The notes: generated from the letters alone by a model not told the origin. Numbered from the stretch's first letter, positions 1 through 6,204 are shown. The stretch: DNA of 6,731 nt from Eggerthellaceae bacterium UBA5808 (GCA_002417975.1 DIDE01000039.1:1-6731); one strand, 5' to 3'. A program made the numbers and translations.

Positions 1-1
1 T

Positions 2-1084
2 TTGCCTGCTGCACTTGTCGGTATCAATTTGCATGATTTTATTGGTCACGCTCTTGATGCTGAGCGCCATTGCAGCGAGGACTCAATTGACAATCCAGCA
101 ATTCAACTTGCTGCATTTCTTTATGACAACTATCAAGCGGGCCGCGATAAGTTCAGCTTTTTGACGCCTAAGCGTGGACGCGTGCTTGGCCTGTGGATTG
201 AGCAACTTGTTGCTGAGAGCTTGGGCAAAGGCGGACGTGGCATTTTGCCTAACATTGAGCTTGATACACTGCTTTTGACGCGCGATCGCGGCGACCGTTG
301 CGTGATTACGTATCAAACTAAGACCGACTTGTGGGATGAGCGCAAAAACTTTGAAATGAGCTTGGCCTATATGGATACCGCGATCCCTCGCGCGAACTTT
401 AAGGTCGAGAATGCTTGCGAGCTTGCGGAACATTTTGTCATGTGGGAATACGCAGTTGCTATGTGCGGATACCTGATGAAAGTTTGCCCGTTTGATCAGC
501 CCGATGTTGCAGCAGCTAAGGCTGCGGTGCTCGATATTTTGGATAAGGGCAAAATCGAACCTGACTTTACGCAGGATCGTATTGGCTCTATGCAAATGGG
601 GCAGATTGAGGTTCGCATGAGCGGCGCCATTAAAGGTGCGACCGATCTCGAAGGTGCACTTTCTGCACTCTTTGAGAGTATCCGCCCAGGCGATTACTTC
701 GCGCTCAATGCATTCCTCCCGTTTACTGGCGAGGGACGTCGTGAGGCACTCGAACTTATCCGCCATACGGTTGCTGATCGTTATGGCGTTGCATCGTGTC
801 TCGAAGTTGGACCGCGCTACCTCCACTCGACGGGTCAGCTGCAAAAAGGTGGTCCTAATAACGGTGTTTTCTTGATCGTATCGGCTGATGAGCTTAAGGA
901 TATCCCACTTGAGGGCGCTCCTGCTCCAAGTCTTGCGACACTCGCAAAGGCTCAGGCCGAAGGAGACTTGCTGACACTTTCTCAGCGCGGTCGTCGTTGT
1001 CTTCACCTACATTTACCCGACAACTCCGGTGTAACACTCCGACAGTTGGGCGAGGTGGTCCAGAAAGTAGCATCCGAGCGATGA
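2..1084 (+). CDS. Glucose-6-phosphate isomerase, C-terminal part of a transaldolase/isomerase fusion-type protein (5' truncated)
   Basis: The reading frame is open from the window edge, so the true start lies upstream and 360 residues are visible. The isomerase interconverts glucose-6-phosphate and fructose-6-phosphate in the cytoplasm; in fused proteins the N-terminal half is a transaldolase of the pentose phosphate pathway. Numbering from the first visible codon, the frame has RDK (48-50), then a GLWIEQLVAES-LGK block (63-76) whose AES-x-GK resembles the catalytic glutamate region of phosphoglucose isomerases. PFDQPDV follows at 163-169 and GPRYLHSTGQLQKGGPN at 270-286. These blocks and their order match the isomerase half of bifunctional transaldolase/phosphoglucose isomerases as I recall them, rather than the classic stand-alone enzyme. 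Whether a transaldolase domain is really fused upstream cannot be seen. The stop TGA overlaps the hypF start by four bases. Isomerase identity is firm; the fusion is inferred. Confidence 0.85.
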   Translation: MPAALVGINLHDFIGHALDAERHCSEDSIDNPAIQLAAFLYDNYQAGRDKFSFLTPKRGRVLGLWIEQLVAESLGKGGRGILPNIELDTLLLTRDRGDRCVITYQTKTDLWDERKNFEMSLAYMDTAIPRANFKVENACELAEHFVMWEYAVAMCGYLMKVCPFDQPDVAAAKAAVLDILDKGKIEPDFTQDRIGSMQMGQIEVRMSGAIKGATDLEGALSALFESIRPGDYFALNAFLPFTGEGRREALELIRHTVADRYGVASCLEVGPRYLHSTGQLQKGGPNNGVFLIVSADELKDIPLEGAPAPSLATLAKAQAEGDLLTLSQRGRRCLHLHLPDNSGVTLRQLGEVVQKVASER

Positions 1085-3702
1085 TAGAGGCTCTTGATAT
1101 ACAAGTTAAAGGCATCGTCCAAGGGGTGGGTTTCCGCCCCTTTGTCTATAGGGAAGCAAAAGCGCATAACCTTAATGGTTGGGTACTTAATGCGACCGAT
1201 GGCGTTTTTATTCATGTCGAAGGTACAAGCGAAAACCTTGATCATTTTGTATTAACGCTATCGGAAAATCCTCCCGCTGCTGCTCAGGTTAAGGAAGTTG
1301 ATCTGCACCCAGCGGAGCTTGAACACTTTACTTCTTTTGAAATTCGCTATAGTGATGCGTCTTCTTCACAGGAAACGACACTCGTGTCGCCAGATTTGGC
1401 AACGTGCAAGGATTGTGTACACGAACTGTTTGACCCATCTGATCGACGTTATCGCTATCCCTTTATCAACTGTACCAATTGCGGTCCTCGGTTTACGATT
1501 ATTCAGTCGTTACCTTATGACCGCCCAGCTACATCGATGGGGACGTTTACACAATGTCCTACGTGCTTGGCGGAATATCGCGATCCAGGAAATAGACGCT
1601 TCCATGCGCAACCCAATGCGTGTTTTGAATGTGGCCCACATATAAGCTGGTATGAACCGTGTGCAAGTGACGATGCACATGCTGATGCGGAGCATTCGAC
1701 CGAGGCGCATGCAACATCTACCGATAAGGTCCAGCAGAGCGCATTAAATGATGATCTGCGCCAATCAGCACCAACAGACCCTGCAACTGATACGCGCGTG
1801 AAGTGGGGACGTACGCGAACCGAAAGTGATGCTATCTTAGCGCGTGCCGTTGCGATGCTTCATCAAGGACGTATCTTGGCTGTCAAAGGATTAGGCGGCT
1901 TTCATCTGGTATGTGACGCAGATAATCCAGACGCACTGGTTGCGTTAAGGACACGCAAACATCGTGCAGGTAAAGCGTTTGCTGTTATGGTTGCCGATGT
2001 TGATGTTGCTCGATCTCGCTGCTTTGTAAGTGACGACGAAGCTGAGTTGCTCCAATCACCGGCCCGTCCTATTGTCTTGCTTCGCAAGCGTCCGGATGCG
2101 GAATTTGCGCAGGGGCTGGCTGATCGTTTGCCTGAGCTCGGCGTGATGTTGCCCGCAACGCCTTTACAACATCTTCTTATCCACGACTATCGTGGCATGC
2201 TTGTTATGACATCAGGGAATGTGCATGACGATCCTATTCAGATCGATGATGCTTCTGCCTACCAGGCACTTTGTGGGATTGCTGATGCATTTATTGGCAA
2301 TGATCGGCCAATTTTGGCGCGTTATGATGATTCAGTCGTTCGACTTCTTTCCGATGGCGATCGCTCGTTGTTCCAATCGATTCGGCGTGCTCGAGGATAT
2401 GCTCCTCTTCCGCTTGCACTTCCTGGACAATCGGATGCATCTAACAAAGATAGCAAAAGCCCTGCTGCTAAGGATGAATCTTGCCCAGAATGCGATGATG
2501 CAGCTTCCTCTAACGATGCTCATAGCAACAAAGATGATGAATCTGATTGTTCATCTAAGCACGATAACCAATGCATTTTTGCAACGGGTCCTGAGCAAAA
2601 AGATACGTTTTGTTATACGCGTGCGCACGATGCTTTTGTCTCTCAGCATATTGGAGACATGGAGCATGCTTCGACGATGGACTCATGGCACGAAGCTCGA
2701 ACAATATATCGTCGTTTATTTGACTTACATCCGACGCGTATTGCCTGTGACCGGCATCCAGAGTATTTGACGAGTAAATGGGCACATGCTCAGGATATAC
2801 CTTGCACAGAGGTTCAACATCACCATGCTCATATTGCTGCAGTGATGGCCGAGAACAACCTTCAAGGTCCTGTGTGCGGCATCGCATTTGATGGAACGGG
2901 CTATGGCATGGATGGCGCATTGTGGGGCGGGGAAGTTATGCTTTGCAACCTTGCGTCCTTTGAGCGTTTTGCTAACTTTACGTATGTACCTTTGCCTGGT
3001 GGTGCGGCAGCAATCCGCCATCCGCGCCGTTGCGCATATGGTGTGCTGTGGGCCTATGATTTGCTTGATCATCCGGCGGCTGCCGACATGATTGCTTCTA
3101 TGGGCGATACAGCTGATGTATGTAATCAGATGATCGACCGCGGGCTTAATTGTCCTCAGACGAGTTCCGTTGGCCGGCTTTTTGATGCGGCGAGCGCTTT
3201 GCTTGGACTTTGCGTTGAGCCAAGTTACGAAGGCGAAGGGGCTATACTGCTCGAAGCTGCTCTACCTGACCAGGATCAACCAGATGATGTAGATGCACGG
3301 TACCATATCGACATTGTGAAGAACACAGCGACCAAAGAGAGCACCGCGCTTGATACGTCAGTTGTTCTGTTTGATGCGGCCCCGCTATTTAAAGCTTTAC
3401 TTGATGATAAGGGCGCAGGGGTATCCAGCGGAATTATTGCGCGCCATTTTCATCAGGCATTTGTAGATCTTATCGTGCGCATAGCGCAGATTGTCGAAGC
3501 GGTTTATGGGATACGCGACGTAGCTCTCGGTGGTGGCGTGTTTATGAATCGCTATCTGGTTGAACATGCGCTGGTGGCGCTGCGTAATGTGGGATATAAC
3601 GTGGCGTTAAACCGTGATCTACCACCTAACGATGCATGCATTTCGTATGGTCAGGCGATCATTGCGCTTAATCAGCCGGCAGATGCTACGCCGCAAAATT
3701 AG
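1081..3702 (+). CDS. hypF: Carbamoyltransferase HypF, [NiFe] hydrogenase maturation
   Basis: HypF turns carbamoyl phosphate and ATP into carbamoyl-adenylate and hands the carbamoyl group to the C-terminal cysteine of HypE, the source of the cyanide ligands. The start is ATG 1081, giving 873 residues that begin MIEALDIQVKG. The frame is open further upstream, but the acylphosphatase domain begins right here. Domains: acylphosphatase (about 4-91, VQGVGFRPF at 13-21); two zinc fingers with cysteines 109/112/131/134 and 159/162/181/184, spaced 18-24-18 exactly as in the family; YrdC-like domain (about 248-448, KGLGGFHL, KHRAGK, TSGN); Kae1-like domain (about 498-868, HHHAH at 580-584, FDGTGYGMDGALWGGE, GGGVFMNR). 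It is about 120 residues longer than the roughly 750 of E. coli HypF, mainly from polar inserts near 193-245 and 449-497. No well-placed ribosome binding site precedes it, so translation is probably coupled to the upstream gene. Confidence 0.97.
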   Translation: MIEALDIQVKGIVQGVGFRPFVYREAKAHNLNGWVLNATDGVFIHVEGTSENLDHFVLTLSENPPAAAQVKEVDLHPAELEHFTSFEIRYSDASSSQETTLVSPDLATCKDCVHELFDPSDRRYRYPFINCTNCGPRFTIIQSLPYDRPATSMGTFTQCPTCLAEYRDPGNRRFHAQPNACFECGPHISWYEPCASDDAHADAEHSTEAHATSTDKVQQSALNDDLRQSAPTDPATDTRVKWGRTRTESDAILARAVAMLHQGRILAVKGLGGFHLVCDADNPDALVALRTRKHRAGKAFAVMVADVDVARSRCFVSDDEAELLQSPARPIVLLRKRPDAEFAQGLADRLPELGVMLPATPLQHLLIHDYRGMLVMTSGNVHDDPIQIDDASAYQALCGIADAFIGNDRPILARYDDSVVRLLSDGDRSLFQSIRRARGYAPLPLALPGQSDASNKDSKSPAAKDESCPECDDAASSNDAHSNKDDESDCSSKHDNQCIFATGPEQKDTFCYTRAHDAFVSQHIGDMEHASTMDSWHEARTIYRRLFDLHPTRIACDRHPEYLTSKWAHAQDIPCTEVQHHHAHIAAVMAENNLQGPVCGIAFDGTGYGMDGALWGGEVMLCNLASFERFANFTYVPLPGGAAAIRHPRRCAYGVLWAYDLLDHPAAADMIASMGDTADVCNQMIDRGLNCPQTSSVGRLFDAASALLGLCVEPSYEGEGAILLEAALPDQDQPDDVDARYHIDIVKNTATKESTALDTSVVLFDAAPLFKALLDDKGAGVSSGIIARHFHQAFVDLIVRIAQIVEAVYGIRDVALGGGVFMNRYLVEHALVALRNVGYNVALNRDLPPNDACISYGQAIIALNQPADATPQN

Positions 3703-3759
3703 ACGAGATTGTGCTAATGGCATGCAGAGCTTGATGCAGGTTGTTTGCCGACATATGGG

Positions 3760-3788
3760 TTGCTACGCAGAATATCGTAGAATATGAT
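3760..3788 (+). promoter_or_regulatory. Candidate promoter for hypCD with embedded repeats
   Basis: TTGCTA (3760-3765, 4 of 6 to the -35 consensus) is followed after exactly 17 bases by TATGAT (3783-3788, 5 of 6 to the -10 consensus). The spacer contains the inverted repeat CTACG/CGTAG (3763-3767 and 3776-3780) and part of an imperfect 10-base tandem repeat, AGAATATCGT/AGAATATGAT (3769-3788). The hexamer TGCTAC occurs on both sides (3761-3766 and 3788-3793). These repeats could be a regulator site but no known operator is recognised. Transcription would begin near 3795, leaving a leader of about 90 bases before hypC. Sequence match only. Confidence 0.4.
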
Positions 3789-3838
3789 GCTACAAAACCA
3801 TCAATACGGTGTAGTATCAGATAGTGAAAACAAAGAGT

Positions 3839-3863
3839 GGCTGTCCCACTTTGAGGGACAGCC
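3839..3863 (+). terminator. Strong hairpin before hypC: terminator-like or leader structure
   Basis: GGCTGTCCC (3839-3847) and GGGACAGCC (3855-3863) form a perfect 9-base-pair, GC-rich stem with a 7-base loop. On the + strand it is followed by GATTTCT, a poor U-tract, and then by the hypC ribosome binding site 12 bases on. On the opposite strand the hairpin is followed by ACTCTTTGTTTT, a better U-tract, although no minus-strand gene is seen here. It may end part of the hypF transcript, attenuate or stabilise a hypC transcript, or be a degenerate bidirectional terminator. The stem is certain and its role is not. Confidence 0.5.
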
Positions 3864-3875
3864 GATTTCTATGGC

Positions 3876-3881
3876 GAGGAG
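3876..3881 (+). promoter_or_regulatory. Ribosome binding site that fixes the hypC start
   Basis: GAGGAG lies six bases before ATG 3888. An in-frame ATG at 3882 touches this site with no spacing and cannot be the start. Choosing 3888 places cysteine directly after the initiator methionine, as HypC function requires. Confidence 0.85.
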
Positions 3882-3887
3882 ATGCCT

Positions 3888-4127
3888 ATGTGTCTGGCTA
3901 TTCCAGCAAAAATCATCGAATCAAAAGACGATAATATGGCGACGGTCGACATCCTTGGAGTAACGCGGGATGTGTCACTTGACCTTACACCAGAGGCGAA
4001 ACCTGATGACTATGTACTGGTGCATGCTGGATTTGCAATTGAAGTTGTAGATCCCGACTATGCATTAGAGACGGTTGAGCTTATCAAAGAAATGCCTGAA
4101 ATGGCACAAGTTGGTATGGTGAGCTAA
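3888..4127 (+). CDS. hypC: Hydrogenase assembly chaperone HypC (HypC/HybG/HupF family)
   Basis: HypC is a small cytoplasmic chaperone that binds HypD and carries the iron while its cyanide and CO ligands are added. It then delivers the group to the precursor of the hydrogenase large subunit. The 79-residue product is normal for the family. It begins MCLAIPAKI, the family hallmark; Cys2 is the essential iron-binding residue after methionine removal. The VLVHAGFAIEVVD block (43-55) carries the conserved His46 of the OB-like barrel, and the acidic, helical C-terminus is typical. The start two codons upstream is rejected because it abuts the ribosome binding site and would bury Cys2. hypD follows after 63 bases, so the two are probably one transcript, in keeping with their protein complex. 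The hydrogenase it serves is not in the window. Confidence 0.97.
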   Translation: MCLAIPAKIIESKDDNMATVDILGVTRDVSLDLTPEAKPDDYVLVHAGFAIEVVDPDYALETVELIKEMPEMAQVGMVS

Positions 4128-4190
4128 ACGACGTATTCCCCTGTGTCTGGGGGGCAAGGTACGCTCGGAGAGAATCGAGAATATACCATA

Positions 4191-5270
4191 ATGGATATAC
4201 ATGAATTTAAGGATCCCACGCTCGCTCGTGGGCTCATCAAATCAATACGTGCTTGGGCACCCGAGCATGCAACCTTGATGGAAGTATGCGGAACGCATAC
4301 TGTATCGATTGCGCGCAATGGTATCCGTGATCTTATGCCTAAAGGAACGCGTCTTGCATCCGGCCCAGGATGCCCCGTATGTGTGACGGCAAATCGTGAC
4401 ATCGACACTATTATTGCGCTCGCCCGAATTCCCGAAGTTACTCTTGCGACGTTTGGCGATATGACGCGTGTTCCAGGATCGACCTCGAGTTTACTCAAGG
4501 AACAGGCGGAGGGTCGCTCTATTGAGATCGTTTATTCACCGCTTGATGCAATAACGTATGCACAGGCTCATCCTGATCGTCAGGTTGTATTTGCTGGTGT
4601 CGGCTTTGAGACAACAACACCGCTTGTTGCTATGGCTATTAAGCGAGCGGAAACGCTTGGACTCGATAACTTTAGCGTCTATTCTGCTCATAAAAATATG
4701 CCAGGTGCACTCGAAGCCATTGTATCCGATCCTTCACTGCAGGTTGATGCTCTTATTCTACCTGGCCATGTCTGCACCATCACCGGAACGGCTCCATTCC
4801 AATTCCTGGCAGATCGTTATCATATCCCCGGAGTTGTGACGGGATTTGAACCAGTGGACATCTTGCAAGGCATTGCGATGCTCATGCATCAGTTGCATGA
4901 TGGACGTTCCGACATTGAGATTGCGTATGCTCGTGGGGTACGCGCAGAAGGTAATACGGTTGCGCTCGCTGCAATTGATGAGGTATTCGAGACGACGGAT
5001 GCGGTATGGCGTGGCATGGGAACAGTGCCAGGCAGTGGATATAAAATCCGCGAGCGATTCGAACGTTTTGATGCGGCAAAGCGATTCCATCCTGAGGTTG
5101 AACCTACGATTGAACCCAAGGGATGTCGTTGCGGTGATGTGCTGCGGAGCGCAATGACTCCGGATCAATGTCCTTTGTTCGGTAAGGTATGCACGCCTGA
5201 ATCTCCTGTTGGCCCTTGCATGGTTTCGTCAGAGGGATCATGTGCTGCATACTATCGTTATTACCGCTAA
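4191..5270 (+). CDS. hypD: Hydrogenase maturation iron-sulfur protein HypD
   Basis: HypD is the iron-sulfur scaffold that, with HypC, holds the iron and receives cyanide from HypE-thiocyanate. From ATG 4191 it has 359 residues, close to the usual length. Visible motifs are CGTH (33-36), GPGCPVC (58-64, with Cys61 and Cys64 at the redox/iron site), GFETTTP (138-144), PGHVCTITG (191-199) and GFEPVDIL (218-225). A C-terminal cysteine cluster (312, 314, 327, 334, 343, 351) provides the [4Fe-4S] ligands. The frame is open upstream to a GTG at 4143, but family members begin near MDIHEFKDP, so 4191 is preferred. Its ribosome binding site is weak: GGAGAG at 4167-4172 is 18 bases away, and only GAGA at 4177-4180 is near. 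The 63-base gap after hypC suggests cotranscription. No hypE follows, although it often does in hyp clusters. Confidence 0.96.
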   Translation: MDIHEFKDPTLARGLIKSIRAWAPEHATLMEVCGTHTVSIARNGIRDLMPKGTRLASGPGCPVCVTANRDIDTIIALARIPEVTLATFGDMTRVPGSTSSLLKEQAEGRSIEIVYSPLDAITYAQAHPDRQVVFAGVGFETTTPLVAMAIKRAETLGLDNFSVYSAHKNMPGALEAIVSDPSLQVDALILPGHVCTITGTAPFQFLADRYHIPGVVTGFEPVDILQGIAMLMHQLHDGRSDIEIAYARGVRAEGNTVALAAIDEVFETTDAVWRGMGTVPGSGYKIRERFERFDAAKRFHPEVEPTIEPKGCRCGDVLRSAMTPDQCPLFGKVCTPESPVGPCMVSSEGSCAAYYRYYR

Positions 5271-5392
5271 TTGCGTGAGTGGGACGGGTGTCTATAGTGC
5301 ATGGTGCGCTAATATCGTGTGGAAAAGCGCAATTAATGGGGAGCATCGATTGTATGCTCGGCTCATCATGCGCGATATGATACAGTGATTGC
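5271..5392 (+). other. hypD-trhA intergenic region with weak hairpins
   Basis: The 122-base gap has no coding potential. Two short stems can be drawn: TGCGCT/AGCGCA (5305-5310 with 5326-5331, 15-base loop) and GAGCAT/ATGCTC (5341-5346 with 5354-5359, 7-base loop). Neither has a U-tract, so a terminator for hypD is not demonstrated. The 3' end holds the candidate promoter of the next gene. Confidence 0.4.
5376..5386 (+). promoter_or_regulatory. Candidate -10 element(s) of trhA, possibly leaderless
   Basis: TATGAT (5376-5381) overlaps TACAGT (5381-5386), which fits the TANNNT form of actinobacterial -10 elements. TACAGT ends six bases before ATG 5393, so transcription would start at or next to the A of the start codon. 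No ribosome binding site lies upstream of this ATG, which agrees with a leaderless message. A possible -35, TTGTAT at 5350-5355, is 20 bases from TATGAT, longer than ideal. Confidence 0.4.
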
Positions 5393-6163
5393 ATGAATAG
5401 TAATCAACAATCCTCGGATGATGAGTCTGGAGCCGCACCGTCAGACGTGCGCCTGCATGACCTTTCTTCTATGCGTTCATTGTCGGATGTTCCTAGTGGC
5501 ACACAAGCGAACGCTCATAATCGCAAACATAATGTGCGGGAATATACCCTTGGTGAAGAAATTGCCAATTCAATTACGCATGGTATAGGTGTCCTTCTTG
5601 CCATAGCAGCATTAGTGCTTGTCATCATTGCTGCAGTCAACGATGGTGGTGGCATTAAACTCTTTGCTGCATTGGTGTATGGCGTGACGATGATTCTCGA
5701 GTATTTGATGTCGACACTCTATCATGCGATCGCGGTTGACCGTGCAAAACGCGTGTTTAAAATTCTTGATCACAGCTGTATTTACCTCTTTATTGCAGGT
5801 TCATATACGCCGTTCTGTCTTGATCTTTTGCAAGATTGCGGAGGCATTCCACTTTGTATTTTTGTATGGGTTGTTGCAATTGTGGGAGTTGCGTTCGAAT
5901 CATTTTGGAATTTTCGTCCGCGATGGGTGTCCGCTGTCCTTTACCTGTTGATGGGCTGGGCAGTTATCTGGTTTATCAATCCTTTGATTGCTGCGCTTCC
6001 AACTACAGGTCTTATTTTGCTTGTCGGTGGTGGCATCTGCTACTCAATAGGATGTATATTCTACGTACTTAAAAAAGTTCCCTACATGCACTCAATTTTC
6101 CATCTTTGGGTACTTGCAGGTAGTGTGTGTCAGTTCCTGGCAATTTTGTGGTATGCGCTATAG
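5393..6163 (+). CDS. trhA: Hemolysin III / TrhA family (PAQR superfamily) seven-helix membrane protein
   Basis: This is an integral membrane protein of the bacterial branch of the PAQR superfamily. Members are called hemolysin III from early work in Bacillus cereus; the physiological role is poorly settled, with membrane lipid homeostasis proposed for TrhA. The 256 residues hold about seven hydrophobic segments, roughly at 62-82, 89-109, 126-146, 152-172, 177-197, 201-223 and 233-253. Family motifs are present: E55-x3-N59-x2-TH63, STLYH (107-111), LDHSCIYLFIAGSYTP (125-140) and H233-x3-H237 before VLAGS. His111, Asp126, His233 and His237 are the expected metal-site residues by analogy with adiponectin receptors. 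The first 49 residues are polar (Ser, Asp, Asn rich) and precede the conserved core, so they form an unusual cytoplasmic extension or the true start is further in, for example Met27. I found no ribosome binding site at either start. The symbol follows the family name. Confidence 0.9.
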   Translation: MNSNQQSSDDESGAAPSDVRLHDLSSMRSLSDVPSGTQANAHNRKHNVREYTLGEEIANSITHGIGVLLAIAALVLVIIAAVNDGGGIKLFAALVYGVTMILEYLMSTLYHAIAVDRAKRVFKILDHSCIYLFIAGSYTPFCLDLLQDCGGIPLCIFVWVVAIVGVAFESFWNFRPRWVSAVLYLLMGWAVIWFINPLIAALPTTGLILLVGGGICYSIGCIFYVLKKVPYMHSIFHLWVLAGSVCQFLAILWYAL

Positions 6164-6190
6164 TCCGAGCATCACTGAGGTGATATCGGA
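6164..6190 (+). promoter_or_regulatory. Interrupted hairpin between trhA and the CNNM gene
   Basis: TCCGA (6164-6168) pairs with TCGGA (6186-6190), and inside it ATCAC (6171-6175) pairs with GTGAT (6180-6184) around a TGAG loop. That gives ten base pairs broken by a small 2/1 internal loop. It begins directly after the trhA stop and ends one base before the ribosome binding site of the next gene. There is no U-tract, so it is more like a leader or processing structure than a terminator. Role unknown. Confidence 0.4.
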
Positions 6191-6191
6191 T

Positions 6192-6197
6192 AAGGAG
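6192..6197 (+). promoter_or_regulatory. Ribosome binding site of the CNNM/CorC gene
   Basis: AAGGAG, a strong Shine-Dalgarno match, lies seven bases before ATG 6205 and fixes this start. It contrasts with the upstream gene, which has no such site. Confidence 0.85.
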
Positions 6198-6204
6198 TAT
6201 TTGA

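Larger units (their letters stand above)
3703..3887 (+). other. hypF-hypC intergenic region
   Basis: This 185-base gap separates hypF from the other hyp genes. It holds a candidate promoter (3760-3788), repeats around it, and a strong hairpin (3839-3863) followed by the hypC ribosome binding site. No convincing gene is present: short frames start at 3734 (17 codons) and 3784 (59 codons, running into hypC out of frame), and neither has a plausible ribosome binding site. Confidence 0.7.

Noticed and set aside
83..1006. A 307-codon open frame on the minus strand opposite the isomerase gene.
   Set aside because: It lies wholly inside a gene whose family motifs are clear, its product shows no recognisable domain, and it has the basic, Cys- and Ser-rich composition typical of an antisense shadow frame.
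997..1080. An upstream extension of hypF by 28 residues (ATG at 997).
   Set aside because: The acylphosphatase domain starts immediately after ATG 1081, and the extra residues would overlap the isomerase gene by 88 bases with no family similarity.
2219..2770. A 183-codon + strand frame inside hypF in another phase.
   Set aside because: The hypF frame carries all expected motifs across this stretch. The alternative product is rich in Met, Leu and Ile with no domain pattern, so it is a shadow of hypF.
3734..3787. A 17-codon frame that could be a leader peptide before hypC.
   Set aside because: There is no ribosome binding site, it sits across the candidate promoter elements, and its codons show no bias toward a regulatory amino acid.
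3784..3963. A 59-codon frame running from the gap into hypC in a different phase.
   Set aside because: It has no ribosome binding site, overlaps the secure hypC gene, and its product has no recognisable features.
4138..4152. A possible hairpin CCCC/GGGG between hypC and hypD.
   Set aside because: It is only four base pairs with a 7-base loop and no U-tract. It is too weak to call a terminator, and the genes are expected to be cotranscribed.
4143..4190. An earlier GTG start for hypD.
   Set aside because: No ribosome binding site precedes it, and the 16 added residues do not resemble HypD N-termini, which begin near the DIHEFKDP segment.
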